Source: Theocolax elegans (taxonomy: Eukaryota > Arthropoda > Insecta > Hymenoptera > Cerocephalidae). From it: a stretch of 64,000 nt of DNA. The translations under genes and the position numbers were made by a program. The stretch spans positions 39,262,118 through 39,326,117 of the forward strand of contig CM047425.1 of the NCBI GenBank assembly GCA_026168455.1, written 5' to 3'. Shown here piece after piece: positions 13,144-26,100 of this stretch. Within the stretch, counting starts at the first letter, position 1. The number at the start of each line of letters is the position of its first letter. The notes beneath the pieces are model-generated. The model did no database searches. It saw only the letters and a program-made list of their open reading frames with translations, and was not told the origin of the DNA.

Positions 13144-13456
13144 GTTACCACCTGGTATACGTATAATGTATAATCCTTATATAAAAAAGTGATTGCCGGA
13201 TGTTGTGAAGCCAAGTGAAACGGCTGTGTGATTGGTTTACGTTTTGCGCATGCGTCTAAAATTGTAGGTTAGATTTGGCAGCGCGGGAAACGTAATGTTC
13301 GAATTTTCTTGACAAAATCGGAGTATAATAAATCATGAATAAATATATTATTAAAAATTATGTTTTCAGTAAATAAAACAGCATAATATTTCAAATAATG
13401 ACTGTTAAAAAACGTAAGAGCGCGCGGAGCGCGCATGGTTAATTCTAGTAGAAGCA
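13144..13456. other. Intergenic DNA with a GC palindrome
   Basis: Nothing coding seen. GCGCGCGGAGCGCGC at about 13420-13434 is a near-perfect palindrome in otherwise AT-rich DNA. Confidence 0.5.
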
Positions 13457-13527
13457 AATAAGTGATAGCGTAGCGGTTAACGTATACTCTTGTCATACTG
13501 AACAACCGAGTTCGAATCTTGGCAAGA
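13457..13527 (+). other. tRNA-like sequence (tRNA relic or head of a tRNA-derived SINE)
   Basis: A box A-like run, TAGCGTAGCGG (13466-13476), is followed 43 bases later by a box B-like run, GAGTTCGAATCTT (~13508-13520). A T-arm CCGAG/CTTGG closes around TTCGAAT. I could not pair a 5-bp anticodon stem, and no clear acceptor stem closes the molecule, so a working tRNA is unlikely. AT-rich DNA follows, with no clear poly-A tail or target duplication. Confidence 0.4.
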
Positions 13528-13530
13528 GAA

Positions 13531-14276
13531 CAATTTTTTTATTTAATAAAATTAAATTATTCGGTTGTACAATTATTAAAATTAATAAAAATTATAAATA
13601 ATTTAATTTAATTTTTATTTTTTGTATAAAACGAACTTTTAATCATATTATTCATAAATTTAAAGCATTTTTGTGAAAGTTGCGAAATTTGTAAATAATA
13701 AATAATAATTACTTAAATATTATTATTTATTATTAATAATATAAGTGTAATAAAAGAATTATTGTTAATCTAAATATAATTTATAGGTACAACCGATAGG
13801 GGGATTTAGTATAAGATAAGGAGCTAGCAAGTAAGAATAGTAAGTAAGGTAATATAAGGACAGAAGAATGGAAGAAAAGCGGGGGATTCTTCTCAAACAC
13901 TATTATATTTCGTTTTGACGATGTCTTATACAGCATTGTATTATACAGCAATGTGCGTGGTCCACTTCCTTAATATGATAGAGTTTCATTTTTGTAAATG
14001 TTGTAAGACATTTTTTTTGTATTAAGCCTCGTAGTGACACCAGCTTTGCGCGTAGTTCACTTCCTTGGTACAATACACTTACCGTAGTAATAAATTGTAT
14101 TCTCTAAACTTTATTTCTTTCTTTTTTCTTTGTTCAGATAAGAATCGATTCTTCACACTTGCCCACACACACGTACATTACGAACTGCCGCTGAGATGGC
14201 AAGGTGCGCATCTTAGTATTTTGATTCGTAACACAAACATTACAAAAATTAATAAAATACTGACACATTAAAATGC
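13531..14276. other. AT-rich intergenic DNA
   Basis: No gene seen. Two related ~28-base runs, CAGCAATGTGCGTGGTCCAC at ~13948 and CAGCTTTGCGCGTAGTTCAC at ~14040, both followed by TTCCTT, form an imperfect direct repeat about 92 bases apart. Confidence 0.5.
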
Positions 14277-14306
14277 CCTAAAGAGAGCAAGGCGCGTCTC
14301 TTTAGG
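14277..14306. other. Perfect 10-bp-stem hairpin
   Basis: CCTAAAGAGA (14277-14286) pairs with TCTCTTTAGG (14297-14306) around a 10-base loop. CTGACAC occurs on both sides (14260 and ~14311). It may be an element footprint or an RNA hairpin; no function can be assigned. Confidence 0.5.
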
Positions 14307-14878
14307 TTTTCTGACACTTGTAATTTCGGGTATTTAACATGTGATATAAAAGTATGTACGTTACAGTATTAATCCTACACAAAAACTTTAAACGAATGAA
14401 ATGTTCGTTTCTAAATAACAAAACTTTTTCCTATTTTACACTTTACGCTTGAAACAATATTTTCAAACATAAAAAAGAGAAACTGCAAAAATAAAGGAAC
14501 AAGTACAAAAGAATCACATTTTTTCACAAAACAATTAAATATATTGCAGTGCGAGTGAGTTTTGACATGATCTGAAGGCGAATACAATAAGCAGATAATT
14601 AAAAGTTAGATTTTTATAATTATCTTTCATGATGTGTATTATATTTTGTAACATTAGGTTAGAAATCCCGAGCTTTGAGAACATTAATATAAGTTGAATT
14701 GTTGAGTAATGTATTTTACCAAATACTCGCAAACGGTGTGAGCGCGAAGCGCGAGCTTTACACGGTTGTGTCTTATATGTAAAAAGCAAAGCTTCGCTTA
14801 TTGCATGCCTTCCACCGCATAGCGAACGCGTTCGATCTAGAGCTTCGAAGCGGAGAGTCACGACGATTTTAAGGCGTG
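14307..14878. other. Intergenic DNA flanking the foldback element
   Basis: No gene seen. The last ~140 bases are less AT-rich and hold several self-complementary GCGAAGC-type motifs (for example GAGCGCGAAGCGCGAGCT near 14742 and GAGCTTCGAAGCGGAG near 14840). A long minus-strand open frame crossing from here into the element is incidental. Confidence 0.5.
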
Positions 14879-14886
14879 TGACAAAA
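14879..14886 (+). repeat. Left 8-bp target-site duplication of the foldback element
   Basis: TGACAAAA, identical to 56787-56794. Confidence 0.8.
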
Positions 14887-15058
14887 ATGATACTGAAGTT
14901 CACATCGTTCGTAACGAACGAAAATCGAAAAAAAAAATTTTTTTTATAAATAAAAAAAAAAGCTAAATCTGCACTAAATATAAACTGTTGTAGGTAAAAA
15001 ATAGATATATATATATCATAATATAGTCCCAGGGCCCAATGAACACACAATAATCGCA
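14887..15058 (+). repeat. Left terminal inverted repeat, unique (non-satellite) part
   Basis: About 172 bases precede the first monomer. They contain a nested palindrome, CGTTCGT-A-ACGAACG, 20 bases from the tip; an A-tract/T-tract/A-tract run (14927-14970); a (TA) run; and CCCAGGGCCC. The first partial satellite monomer follows without a gap at ~15059. Confidence 0.85.
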
Positions 15059-16199
15059 TTTCCGAGAAACGAAAAATTCGTACGGGTTTATAAATGATTT
15101 ACCTAGCATGAAACCAAATCGATTGTACTTTACTAAAGTAGAGAAGGTTAAAAAAAAATTAAGAAAGATTTCTACCGTACCATTTTTTTGCAATGGGCCT
15201 GTAAATGGACAATTTTAGTCGTTTTCCAAGCAATTTAAAAAATTTCGAGGAACAAAAAATTCGCACGGGTTTATAAATCATTTACCTAGCAAGAAACCAA
15301 ATCGATTGTACTTTAATAAGGTAGAGAAGGTTACAAAAAAATTATAAACGATTTCTACCGTACCATTTTTCTGCAGTGGGCCTGTAAATGGACAATATTA
15401 GTCGTTTTCCAAGCAATTTTAAAAATTTCAAGGAACAAAAAATTCGTACGGCCTTATAAATCATTTACCTAGCACGAAACCTAATCGATTGTACTTTAAT
15501 AAGGTAGAGAAGGTTACAAAAAAATTATAAACGATTTCTACCGTACCATTTTTCTGCAGTGGGCCTGTAAATGGACAATTTTAGTCGTTTTCCAAGCAAT
15601 TTAAAAAATTTCGAGGAACAAAAAATTCGTACGGGTTTATAACTCATTTACCTAGCACGAAACCTAATCGATTGTACTTTAATAAGGTAGAGCAGGTTAC
15701 AAAAAAATTATAAACGATTTCTACCGAACCATTTTTCTGCAGTGGGCCTATAAAGGGACATTTCTAGTCGTTTTGCAAGCAATTTGAATAATTCCAAGGA
15801 ACAAAAAATTCGCACGGGTTTATAAATCATTTACCTAGCACGAAACCAAATCGATTGTACTTTAATAAGGTAGAGAAGGTTACAAAAAAATTAAAAAAGA
15901 TTTCTACCGTACCATTTTTCTGTAGTGGGCCTGTAAATGGACAATTTTAGTCGTTTTCCAAGCAATTTTAAAAATTTCAAGGAACAATAAATTCGTACGG
16001 GCTTATAAATCATTTACCTAGCACGAAAACGAATCAATTGTACTTTAATAAGGTAGAGAAGGTTACAAAAAAATTATAAACGATTTCTACCGTACCATTT
16101 TTCTGCAGTGGGCCTATAAAGGGACAATTCTAGTCGTTTTCCAAGCTATTTAAATAATTCCAAGGAACAAAAAATTCGTACGGGTTTATAAATCATTTA

Positions 16200-17100
16200 C
16201 CTAGCACGAAACCAAATCGATTGTACTTTACTAAGGTAGAGAAGGTTACAAAAAAATTACGAAAGATTTCTACCGTACCATTTTTTTGCAATGGGCCTAT
16301 AAAGGGACATTTTCAGTCGTTTTTCTAGCAATTTGAAAAAATTTCGAGGAACAAAAAATTCTTACGGGTTTCTAAATGATTTACCTAGCACGAAACCAAA
16401 TCGATTGTACTTTAATAAGGTAGAGAAGGTTACAAAAAAATTATAAACGATTTCTACCGTACCGTTTCTTTTCAGTGTGCCAATAAAGGGACATTTCCAC
16501 CGTTTCCCAATCAACTTTGAAAAATTTCGCGGAACAAAAAATTCGCACGGGCTTATAAATCATTTACCTAGCACGAAACCTAATCAATTGTACTTTAATA
16601 AGGTAGAGAAGGTTACAAAAAAATTATAAACGATTTCTACCGTACCATTTTTCTGCAGTGGGCCTATAAAGGGACAATTCTAGTCGTTTTCCAAGCAATT
16701 TAAATAATTCCAAGGAACAAAAAATTCTTACGGGTTTATAAATCATTTACCTAGCACGAAACCAAATCGATTGTACTTTACTAAGGTAGAGAAGGTTACA
16801 AAAAAATTAAGAAAGATTTCTACCGTACCATTTTTTTGCAATGGGCCTATAAAGGGACATTTTCAGTCGTTTTTCTAGCAATTTGAAAAAATTTCGAGGA
16901 ACAAAAAATTCTTACAGGTTTCTAAATGATTTACCTAGCACGAAACCAAATCGATTGTACTTTAATAAGGTAGAGTAGGTTACAAAAAAATTATAAACGA
17001 TTTCTACCGTACCGTTTCTTTTCAGCGTGCCAATAAAGGGACATTTCCGCCGTTTCCCAATCAACTTTGAAAAATTTCGAGGAACAAAAAATTCGCACGG
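16200..17100 (+). repeat. Three-monomer (~547-bp) higher-order repeat in satellite B
   Basis: The distinctive run TTTTTCTAGCAATTTGAAAA followed by TTCTTACGGGTTTCTAAATG recurs at about 16320 and 16867, with the intervening monomers also matched (TATAAACG type, CAGTG(T)GCCAATAAAG type, then the AAGAAAG type). Confidence 0.7.
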
Positions 17101-20100
17101 GTTTATAAATCATTTACCTAGCACGAAACTAAGTCGATTGTACCTTACCAAGGTAGAGAAGGTTAGAAAAAAATTATAAACAATATCTACCGTACCATTT
17201 TTTTGCAATGAGCCTATAAAGGGACATTTTCAGACGTTTTCCTAGCAATTTGAAAAATTTCGAGGAACAAAAAATTCGTACGGGTATATAAATGATTTAC
17301 CTAGCACGAAACCAAATCAATTGTACTTTACTAAGGTAGAGAAGGTTACAAAAAAATTAAGAAAGATTTCTACCGTACCATTTTTTTGCAATGGGCCTAT
17401 AAATGGACATTTCCGCCGTTTTCTAGCAATTTGAAAAATTTCGAGGAACAAAAAATTCGCACGGTTTATAAATCATTTACCTAGCACGAAACTAATCGAT
17501 TGTACTTTAATGAGGTAGAGAAGGTTACAAAAAAATTATAAACGATTTCTACCGTACCATTTTTCTGCAGTGGGCCTATAAAGGGACAATTCTAGTCGTT
17601 TTCCAAGCAATTTGAATAATTCCAAGGAACAAAAAATTCGTACGGGTTTATAAATCATTTACCTAGCACGAAACCAAATCGATTGTACTTTACTAAGGTA
17701 GAGAAGGTTACAAAAAAATTAAGAAAGATTTCTACCGTACCATTTTTTTGCAATTGGGCCTATAAAGGGACATTTTCAGATCGTTTTTCTAGCAATTTGA
17801 AAAAATTTCGAGGAACAAAAAATGTCGTACGGGTTTCTAAAGAGTTACCTAGCACGAAACCAAATCGATTGTACTTTACTAAGGTAGAGAAGGTTACAAA
17901 AAAATTATAAACGATTCTACCGTACCATTTTCTGCAGTGGGCCTATAAAGGGACAATTCTAGTCGTTTTCCAAGCAATTTGAATAATTCCAAGGACAAAA
18001 AATTCGTACGGGTTTATAATCATTTACCTAGCACGAAACCAAATCGATTGTACTTACTAAGGTAGAGAAGGTTACAAAAAAATTAAGAAAGATTTCTACC
18101 GTACCATTTTTTTGCAATGGGCCTATAAAGGGACATTTTCAGACGTTTTTCTAGCAATTTGAAAAAATTTCGAGGAACAAAAAATTCTTACGGGTTTCTA
18201 AATGAATTACCTAGCACGAAACCAAATCGATTGTACTTTAATAAGGTAGAGAAGGTTACAAAAAAATTATAAACGATTTCTACCGTACCGTTTTTCTGCA
18301 GTGGGCCTGTAAATGGACAATTTTAGTCGTTTTCCAAACAATTTAAAAAATTTCAAGGAACAAAAAATTCGTACGGGTTTATAAATCATTTACCTAGCAC
18401 GAAACCTAATCGATTGTACTTTAATGAGGTAGAGAAGGTTACAAAAAAATTATAAACGATTTCTACCGTACCATTTTTCTGCAGTGGGCCTATAAAGGGA
18501 CAATTCTAGTCGTTTTCCAAGCAATTTGAATAATTCCAAGGAACAAAAAATTCGTACGGGTTTATAAATCATTACCTAGCACGAAACCAAATCGATTGTA
18601 CTTTAATAAGGGTAGAGAAGGTTACAAAAAAATTATAAACGATTTCTACCGTACCGTTTCTTTTCAGTGTGCCAATAAAGGGACATTTCCGCCGTTTCCC
18701 AATCAACTTTGAAAAATTTCGAGGAACAAAAAATTCGCACGGGCTTATAAACCATTTACCTAGCACGAAACCTAATTAATTGTACTTTAATAAGGTAGAG
18801 AAGGTTACAAAAAAATTATAAACGATTTCTACCGTACCATTTTTCTGCAGTGGGCCTATAAAGGGACAATTCTAGTCGTTTTCCAAGCAATTTAAATAAT
18901 TCCAAGGAACAAATAATTCGTACGGGTTTATAAATCATTTACCTAGCACGAAACCAAATCGATTGTACTTTACTAAGGTAGAGAAGGTTACAAAAAAATT
19001 ATAAACGATTTCTACCGTACCATTTTTCTGCAGTGGGCCTGTAAAGGGACAATTTTAGTCGTTTTCCAAGCAATTTAAAAAATTTCGAGGAACAAAAAAT
19101 TCGTACGGGTTTCTAAATGATTACCTAGCACGAAACCAAATCGATTGTACTTTAATAAGGTAGAGAAGGTTACAAAAAAATTATAAACGATTTCTACCGT
19201 ACCATTTTTCTGCAGTGGGCCTATAAAGGGACAATTTAGTCGTTTCCAAGCAATTTAAAAATTTCGAGGAACAAAAAATTCGTACGGGTTATAAATCATT
19301 TACCTAGCACGAAACCTAAATCGATTGTACTTTAATAAGGTAGAGAAGGTTACAAAAAAATTATAAACGATTTCTACCGTACCATTTTTCTGCAGTGGGC
19401 CTGTAAATGGACAATTTTAGTCGTTTTCCAAGCAATTTGAAAAATTTCGAAGGAACAAAAAATTCGTACGGTTTATAAATCATTACCTAGCACGAAACCA
19501 AATCGATTGTACTTTAATAAGGTAGAGAAGGTTACAAAAAAATTATAAACGATTTCTACCGTACCATTTTTTTGCAGTGGGCCTATAAATGGACAATTCT
19601 AGTCGTTTTCCAAGCAATTTGAATAATTTCCGAGGAACAAAAAATTCGCACGGGTTTATAAATCTTTACCTAGCACGAAACCAAATCGATTGTACTTTAC
19701 TAAGGTAGAGAAGGTTACAAAAAAATTATAAACGATTTCTACCGTACCATTTTTTTGCAGTGGGCCTATAAAGGGACAATTTCTAGTCGTTTTCCAAGCA
19801 ATTTGAAATAATTCCGAGGAACAAAAAATTCGCACGGGTTTATAAATCATTTACCTAGCACGAAACCAAATCGATTGTACTTTACTGAAGGTAGAGAAGG
19901 TTACAAAAAAATTATAAACGATTTCTACCGTACCATTTTTCTGCAGTGGGCCTATAAAGGGACAATTCTAGTCGTTTTCCAAGCAATTTGAATAATTCCA
20001 AGGAACAAAAAATTCGCACGGGTTTATAAATCATTTACCTAGCACGAAACCAAATCGATTGTACTTTACTAAGGTAGAGAAGGTTACAAAAAAATTATAA

Positions 20101-23100
20101 ACGATTTCTACCGTACCATTTTTCTGCAGTGGGCCTATAAAGGGACAATTTAGTCGTTTTTCCTAGCAATTTGAAAAAATTTCGAGGAACAAAAAATTCT
20201 CACGGGTTTATAAATGCATTTACCTAGCACGAAACCAAATCGATTGTACTTTAATAAGGTAGAGAAGGTTACAAAAAAATTATAAACGATTTCTACCGTA
20301 CCATTTTTCTGCAGTTGGGCCTGTAAATGGACATTTTAGTCGTTTTCCAAGCAATTTAAAAATTTCAAGGAACAAAAAATTCGTACGGGTTTATAAATCA
20401 TTTACCTAGCACGAACCTAATCGATTGTACTTTAATAAGGTAGAGCAGGTTACAAAAAATTATAAACGATTTCTACCGTACCATTTTTTTTGCAGTGGGC
20501 CTATAAAGGGACAATTCTAGTCGTTTTCCAGCAATTTGAATAATTCAAGAACAAAAAATTCGCACGGGTTTATAATCATTTACCTAGCAAGAAACCAAAT
20601 CGTTGTACTTTATAAGGTAGAGAAGGTTACAAAAAATTATAAACGATTTCTACCGTACCATTTTTTGCAGTGGGCCTATAAAGGGACATTTCCTAGTCGT
20701 TTTGCCAAGCAATTTTGAAAAATTCGAGGAACAAAAAATTCGCACGGTTTATAAATCATTTACCTAGCAAGAACCAAATCGATTGTACTTTAATAAGGTA
20801 GAGAAGGTTACAAAAAAAATTATAAACGATTTCTACCGTAACCATTTTTCTGCAGTGGGCCTATAAAGGGACAATCTAGTCGTTTTCCAAGCAATTTAGA
20901 AAATTCCAAGGAACAAAAATTCGACGGTTATAAATCATTACCTAGCACGAAACCAAATCGATTGTACTTTAATATGGAGAGAAGGTTACAAAAAAATTAT
21001 AAACGATTTCTACCGGTACCATTTTTCTGCAGTGGGCCTGTAAATGGACAATTTTAGTCGTTTCCAAGCAATTTAAAAAATTTCGAGGAACAAAAAATTC
21101 GTACGGGTTTATAACTCAGTTACCTAGCACAAACCTAATCGATTGTACTTTAATAGGTAGAGCAGGTTACAAAAAATTATAAACGATTTCTACCGTACCA
21201 TTTTTTGCAGTGGGCCTATAAAGGGACATTTCTAGTCGTTTGCAAGCAATTTGAAATAATTCCAAGGAACAAAAAATTCGCACGGGTTTATAAATCATTT
21301 ACCTAGCACGAAACCAAATCGATTGTACTTTAATAAGGTAGAGAAGGTTACAAAAAAAATTATAAACATTTCTACCGTACCGTTTCTTTTCAGTGTGCCA
21401 ATAAAGGGACATTTCCGCCGTTTCCCATCAACTTTGAAAAATTTCGAGGAACAAAAAATTCGTACGGGTTTATAAATCATTTACCTAGCACGAAACCTAA
21501 TCGATTGTACTTTAATAAGGTAGAGAAGGTTACAAAAAAATTATAAACGATTTCTACCGTACCATTTTTCTGCAGTGGGCCTATAAAGGGACATTTCTAG
21601 TCGTTTTCCAAGCAATTTGAATAAATTCCAAGGAACAAAAAATTCGTACGGGTTTATAAATCATTTACCTAGCACGAAACCAAATCGATTGTACTTTAAT
21701 AAGGTAGAGAAGGTTACAAAAAAATTATAAACGATTTCTACCGTACCATTTTTCTGCAGTGGGCCTGTAAAGGGACAATTTTAGTCGTTTTCCAAGCAAT
21801 TTGAAAAATTTCGAGGAACAAAAAATTCGTACGGGTTTATAAATCATTTACCTAGCACGAAACCTAATCGATTGTACTTTAATAAGGTAGAGAAGGTTAC
21901 AAAAAAATTATAAACGATTTCTACCGTACCATTTTTCTGCAGTGGGCCTATAAAGGGACAATTTCTAGTCGTTTTCCAAGCAATTTGAATAATTCCAAGG
22001 AACAAAAAATTCGCACGGGTTTATAAATCATTTACCTAGCACGAAACCAAATCGATTGTACTTTAATAGGTAGAGAAGGTTACAAAAAATTATAAACGAT
22101 TCTACCGTACCATTTTTCTGCAGTGGGCCTATAAAGGGACAATTCTAGTCGTTTTCCAAGCAATTTGAATAATTCCAAGGAACAAAAAATTCGTACGGGT
22201 TTATAAATCATTTACCTAGCACGAAACCTAAATCGATTGTACTTTAATAAGGTAGAGAAGGTTACAAAAAAATTATAAACGATTTCTACCGTACCATTTT
22301 TCTTGCAGTGGCCTATAAAGGGACAATTTCTAGTCGTTTTCCAAGCAATTTGAAAATTTCCGAGGAACAAAAAATTCGCACGGGTTTATAAATCATTTAC
22401 CTAGCACGAAACCAATCGATTGTACTTTAATAAGGTAGAGAAGGTTACAAAAAAATTATAAACGATTTCTACCGTACCATTTTCTGCAGTGGGCCTAGTA
22501 AATGGACAATTTAGTCGTTTTCCAAGCAATTTTAATAATTCAAGGAACAAAAATTCGTACGGGTTTATAAATCATTTACTAGCACGAAACCAATCGATTG
22601 TACTTTAATAAGGTAGAGAAGGTTACAAAAAAATTATAAACGATTTCTACCGTACCATTTTTCTGCAGTGGGCCTGTAAATGGACAATTTTAGTCGTTTT
22701 TCCAAGCAATTTAAAAATTTCGAGGAACAAAAAATTAGTACGGGTTATAAATGATTTACCTAGCACGAAACCAAATCGATTGTACTTTAATAAGGTAGAG
22801 AAGGTTACAAAAAAATTATAAACGATTTCTACCGTACCATTTTTCTGCAGTGGGCCTATAAATGGACAATTTCTAGTCGTTTTCCAAGCAATTTAAAAAT
22901 TTCGAGGAACAAAAATTCGCACGGGTTTATAAATCATTTACCTAGCACGAAACCAAATCGATTGTACTTTACTAAGGTAGAGAAGGTTACAAAAAATTAT
23001 AAACGATTTCTACCGTACCATTTTTCTGCAGTGGGCCTGTAAATGGACAATTTTAGTCGTTTTCCAAGCAATTTTAAAAATTTCGAGGAACAAAAAATTC

Positions 23101-26100
23101 GTACGGGTTTATAAATCATTTACCTAGCACGAAACCTAATCGATTGTACTTTAATAAGGTAGAGAAGGTTACAAAAAAATTATAAACGATTTCTACCGTA
23201 CCATTTTTCTGCAGTGGGCCTATAAAGGGACAATTTCTAGTCGTTTTCCAAGCAATTTAAATAATTCCAAGGAACAAAAAATTCGTACGGGTTTATAAAT
23301 CATTTACCTAGCACGAAACCTAATCGATTGTACTTTACTAAGGTAGAGAAGGTTACAAAAAAATTATAAACGATTTCTACCGTACCATTTTTCTGCAGTG
23401 GGCCTATAAAGGGACAATTTTAGTCGTTTTCCAAGCAATTTGAAAAATTTCGAGGAACAAAAAATTCGTACGGGTTTATAAATCATTTACCTAGCACGAA
23501 ACCAAATCGATTGTACTTTAATAAGGTAGAGAAGGTTACAAAAAAATTATAAACGATTTCTACCGTACCATTTCTTTGCAGTGGGCCTAATAAGGGACAA
23601 TTTCTAGTCCGTTTCCCAAGCAACTTTGAAAATTCCAGGAACAAAAAATTCGCACGGGTTATAAATCATTTACCTAGCACGAAACCTAATCGAATTGTAC
23701 TTTAATAAGGTAGAGAAGGTTACAAAAAAATTATAAACGATTTCTACCGTACCATTTTTCTGCAGTGGGCCTATAAAGGGACAATTCTAGTCGTTTTCCA
23801 AGCAATTTAAATAATTCCAAGGAACAAAAAATTCGTACGGGTTTATAAATCATTTACCTAGCACGAAACCAAATCGATTGTACTTTACTAAGGTAGAGAA
23901 GGTTACAAAAAAAATTAAGAAAGATTCTACCGTACCATTTTTTCTGCAGTGGGCCTATAAATGGACAATTTTCAGTCGTTTTTCCTAGCAATTTAAAAAT
24001 TCGAGGAACAAAAATTCTTACGGGTTTATAAATCATTTACCTAGCACGAAACCAAATCGATTGTACTTTAATAAGGTAGAGAAGGTTACAAAAAAATTAT
24101 AAACGATTTCTACCGTACCATTTTTCTGCAGTGGGCCTATAAAGGGACATTTCTAGTCGTTTTCCAAGCAATTTGAAAAATTTCGAGGAACAAAAAATTC
24201 GCACGGGTTTATAAATCATTTACCTAGCACGAAACCAAATCGATTGTACTTTAATAAGGTAGAGAAGGTTACAAAAAAATTATAAACATATTCTACCGTA
24301 CCATTTTTCTGCAGTGGGCCTATAAAGGGACAATTTAGTCGTTTTCCAAGCAATTTAAAAATTTCGAAGGAACAAAAAATTCGTACGGGTTTATAAATCA
24401 TTTACCTAGCACGAAACCTAATCGATTGTACTTTAATAAGGTAGAGAAGGTTACAAAAAAATTATAAACGATTTCTACCGTACCATTTTTCTGCAGTGGG
24501 CCTATAAAGGGACATTCTAGTCGTTTTCCAAGCAATTTGAATAATTCCAAGGAACAAAAAATTCGCACGGGTTTATAAATCATTTACCTAGCACGAAACC
24601 AAATCGATTGTACTTTACTAAGGTAGAGAAGGTTACAAAAAATTATAAACGATTCTACCGTACCATTTTTCTGCAGTGGGCCTATAAAGGGACAATTTAG
24701 TCGTTTTCCAAGCAATTTGAAAAATTTCGAGGAACAAAAAATTCGCACGGGTTTATAAATCATTTACCTAGCACGAAACCTAATCGATTGTACTTTAATA
24801 AGGTAGAGAAGGTTACAAAAAAATTATAAACGATTTCTACCGTACCATTTTTCTGCAGTGGGCCTATAAAGGGACAATTCTAGTCGTTTTCCAAGCAATT
24901 TGAATAATTCCAAGGAACAAAAAATTCGTACGGGTTTATAAATCATTTACCTAGCACGAAACCTAATCGATTGTACTTTAATAAGGTAGAGAAGGTTACA
25001 AAAAAATTATAAACGATTTCTACCGTACCATTTTTCTGCAGTGGGCCTATAAAGGGACATTTTCTAGTCGTTTTCCAAGCAATTTGAATAATTTCCAAGG
25101 AACAAAAAATTCGCACGGGTTTATAAATCATTTACCTAGCACGAAACCAAATCGATTGTACTTTACTAAGGTAGAGAAGGTTACAAAAAATTATAAACGA
25201 TTTCTACCGTACCATTTTTCTGCAGTGGGCCTGTAAATGGACAATTTTAGTCGTTTTCCAAGCAATTTAAAAAATTTCGAGGAACAAAAAATTCGTACGG
25301 GTTTATAACTCATTTACCTAGCACGAAACCTAATCGATTGTACTTTAATAAGGTAGAGCAGGTTACAAAAAAATTATAAACGATTTCTACCGTACCATTT
25401 TTCTGCAGTGGGCCTATAAAGGGACATTTCTAGTCGTTTTGCAAGCAATTTGAATAATTCAGAGGAACAAAAAAATTCGTACGGTTTATAAATCATTTAC
25501 CTAGCACGAAACCTAAATCGATTGTACTTTAATAAGGTAGAGCAGGTTACAAAAAAATTATAAACGATTTCTACCGTACCATTTTTCTGCAGTGGGCCTA
25601 TAAGGGACAATTCTAGTCGTTTTCCAAGCAATTTGAATAATTCCAAGGAACAAAAAATTCGTACGGGTTTATAAATCATTTACCTAGCACGAAACCAAAT
25701 CGATTGTACTTTACTAAGGTAGAGAAGGTTACAAAAAAATTATAAACGATTTCTACCGTACCATTTTTCTGCAGTGGCCTATAAAGGGACATTTCTAGTC
25801 GTTTTCCAAGCAATTTGAAAAATTCGAGGAACAAAAATTCGTACGGGTTTATAAATGCATTTACCTAGCACGAAACCAAATCGATTGTACTTTACTAAGG
25901 TAGAGAAGGTTACAAAAAAATTATAAACGATTTCTACCGTACCATTTTTCTGCAGTGGGCCTATAAAGGGACAATTCTAGTCGTTTTCCAAGCAATTTAA
26001 ATAATTCCAAGGAACAAAAAATTCGTACGGGTTTATAAATCATTTACCTAGCACGAAACCAAATCGATTGTACTTTACTAAGGTAGAGAAGGTTACAAAA

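Noticed and set aside
14535..15193. Minus-strand open frames of 174 and 76 codons at the left edge of satellite B
   Set aside because: The longer one crosses the target duplication and terminal repeat of the foldback element, and the other lies in the first monomers. Both are low-complexity, with runs of F/K/Y from A/T tracts; no motif.
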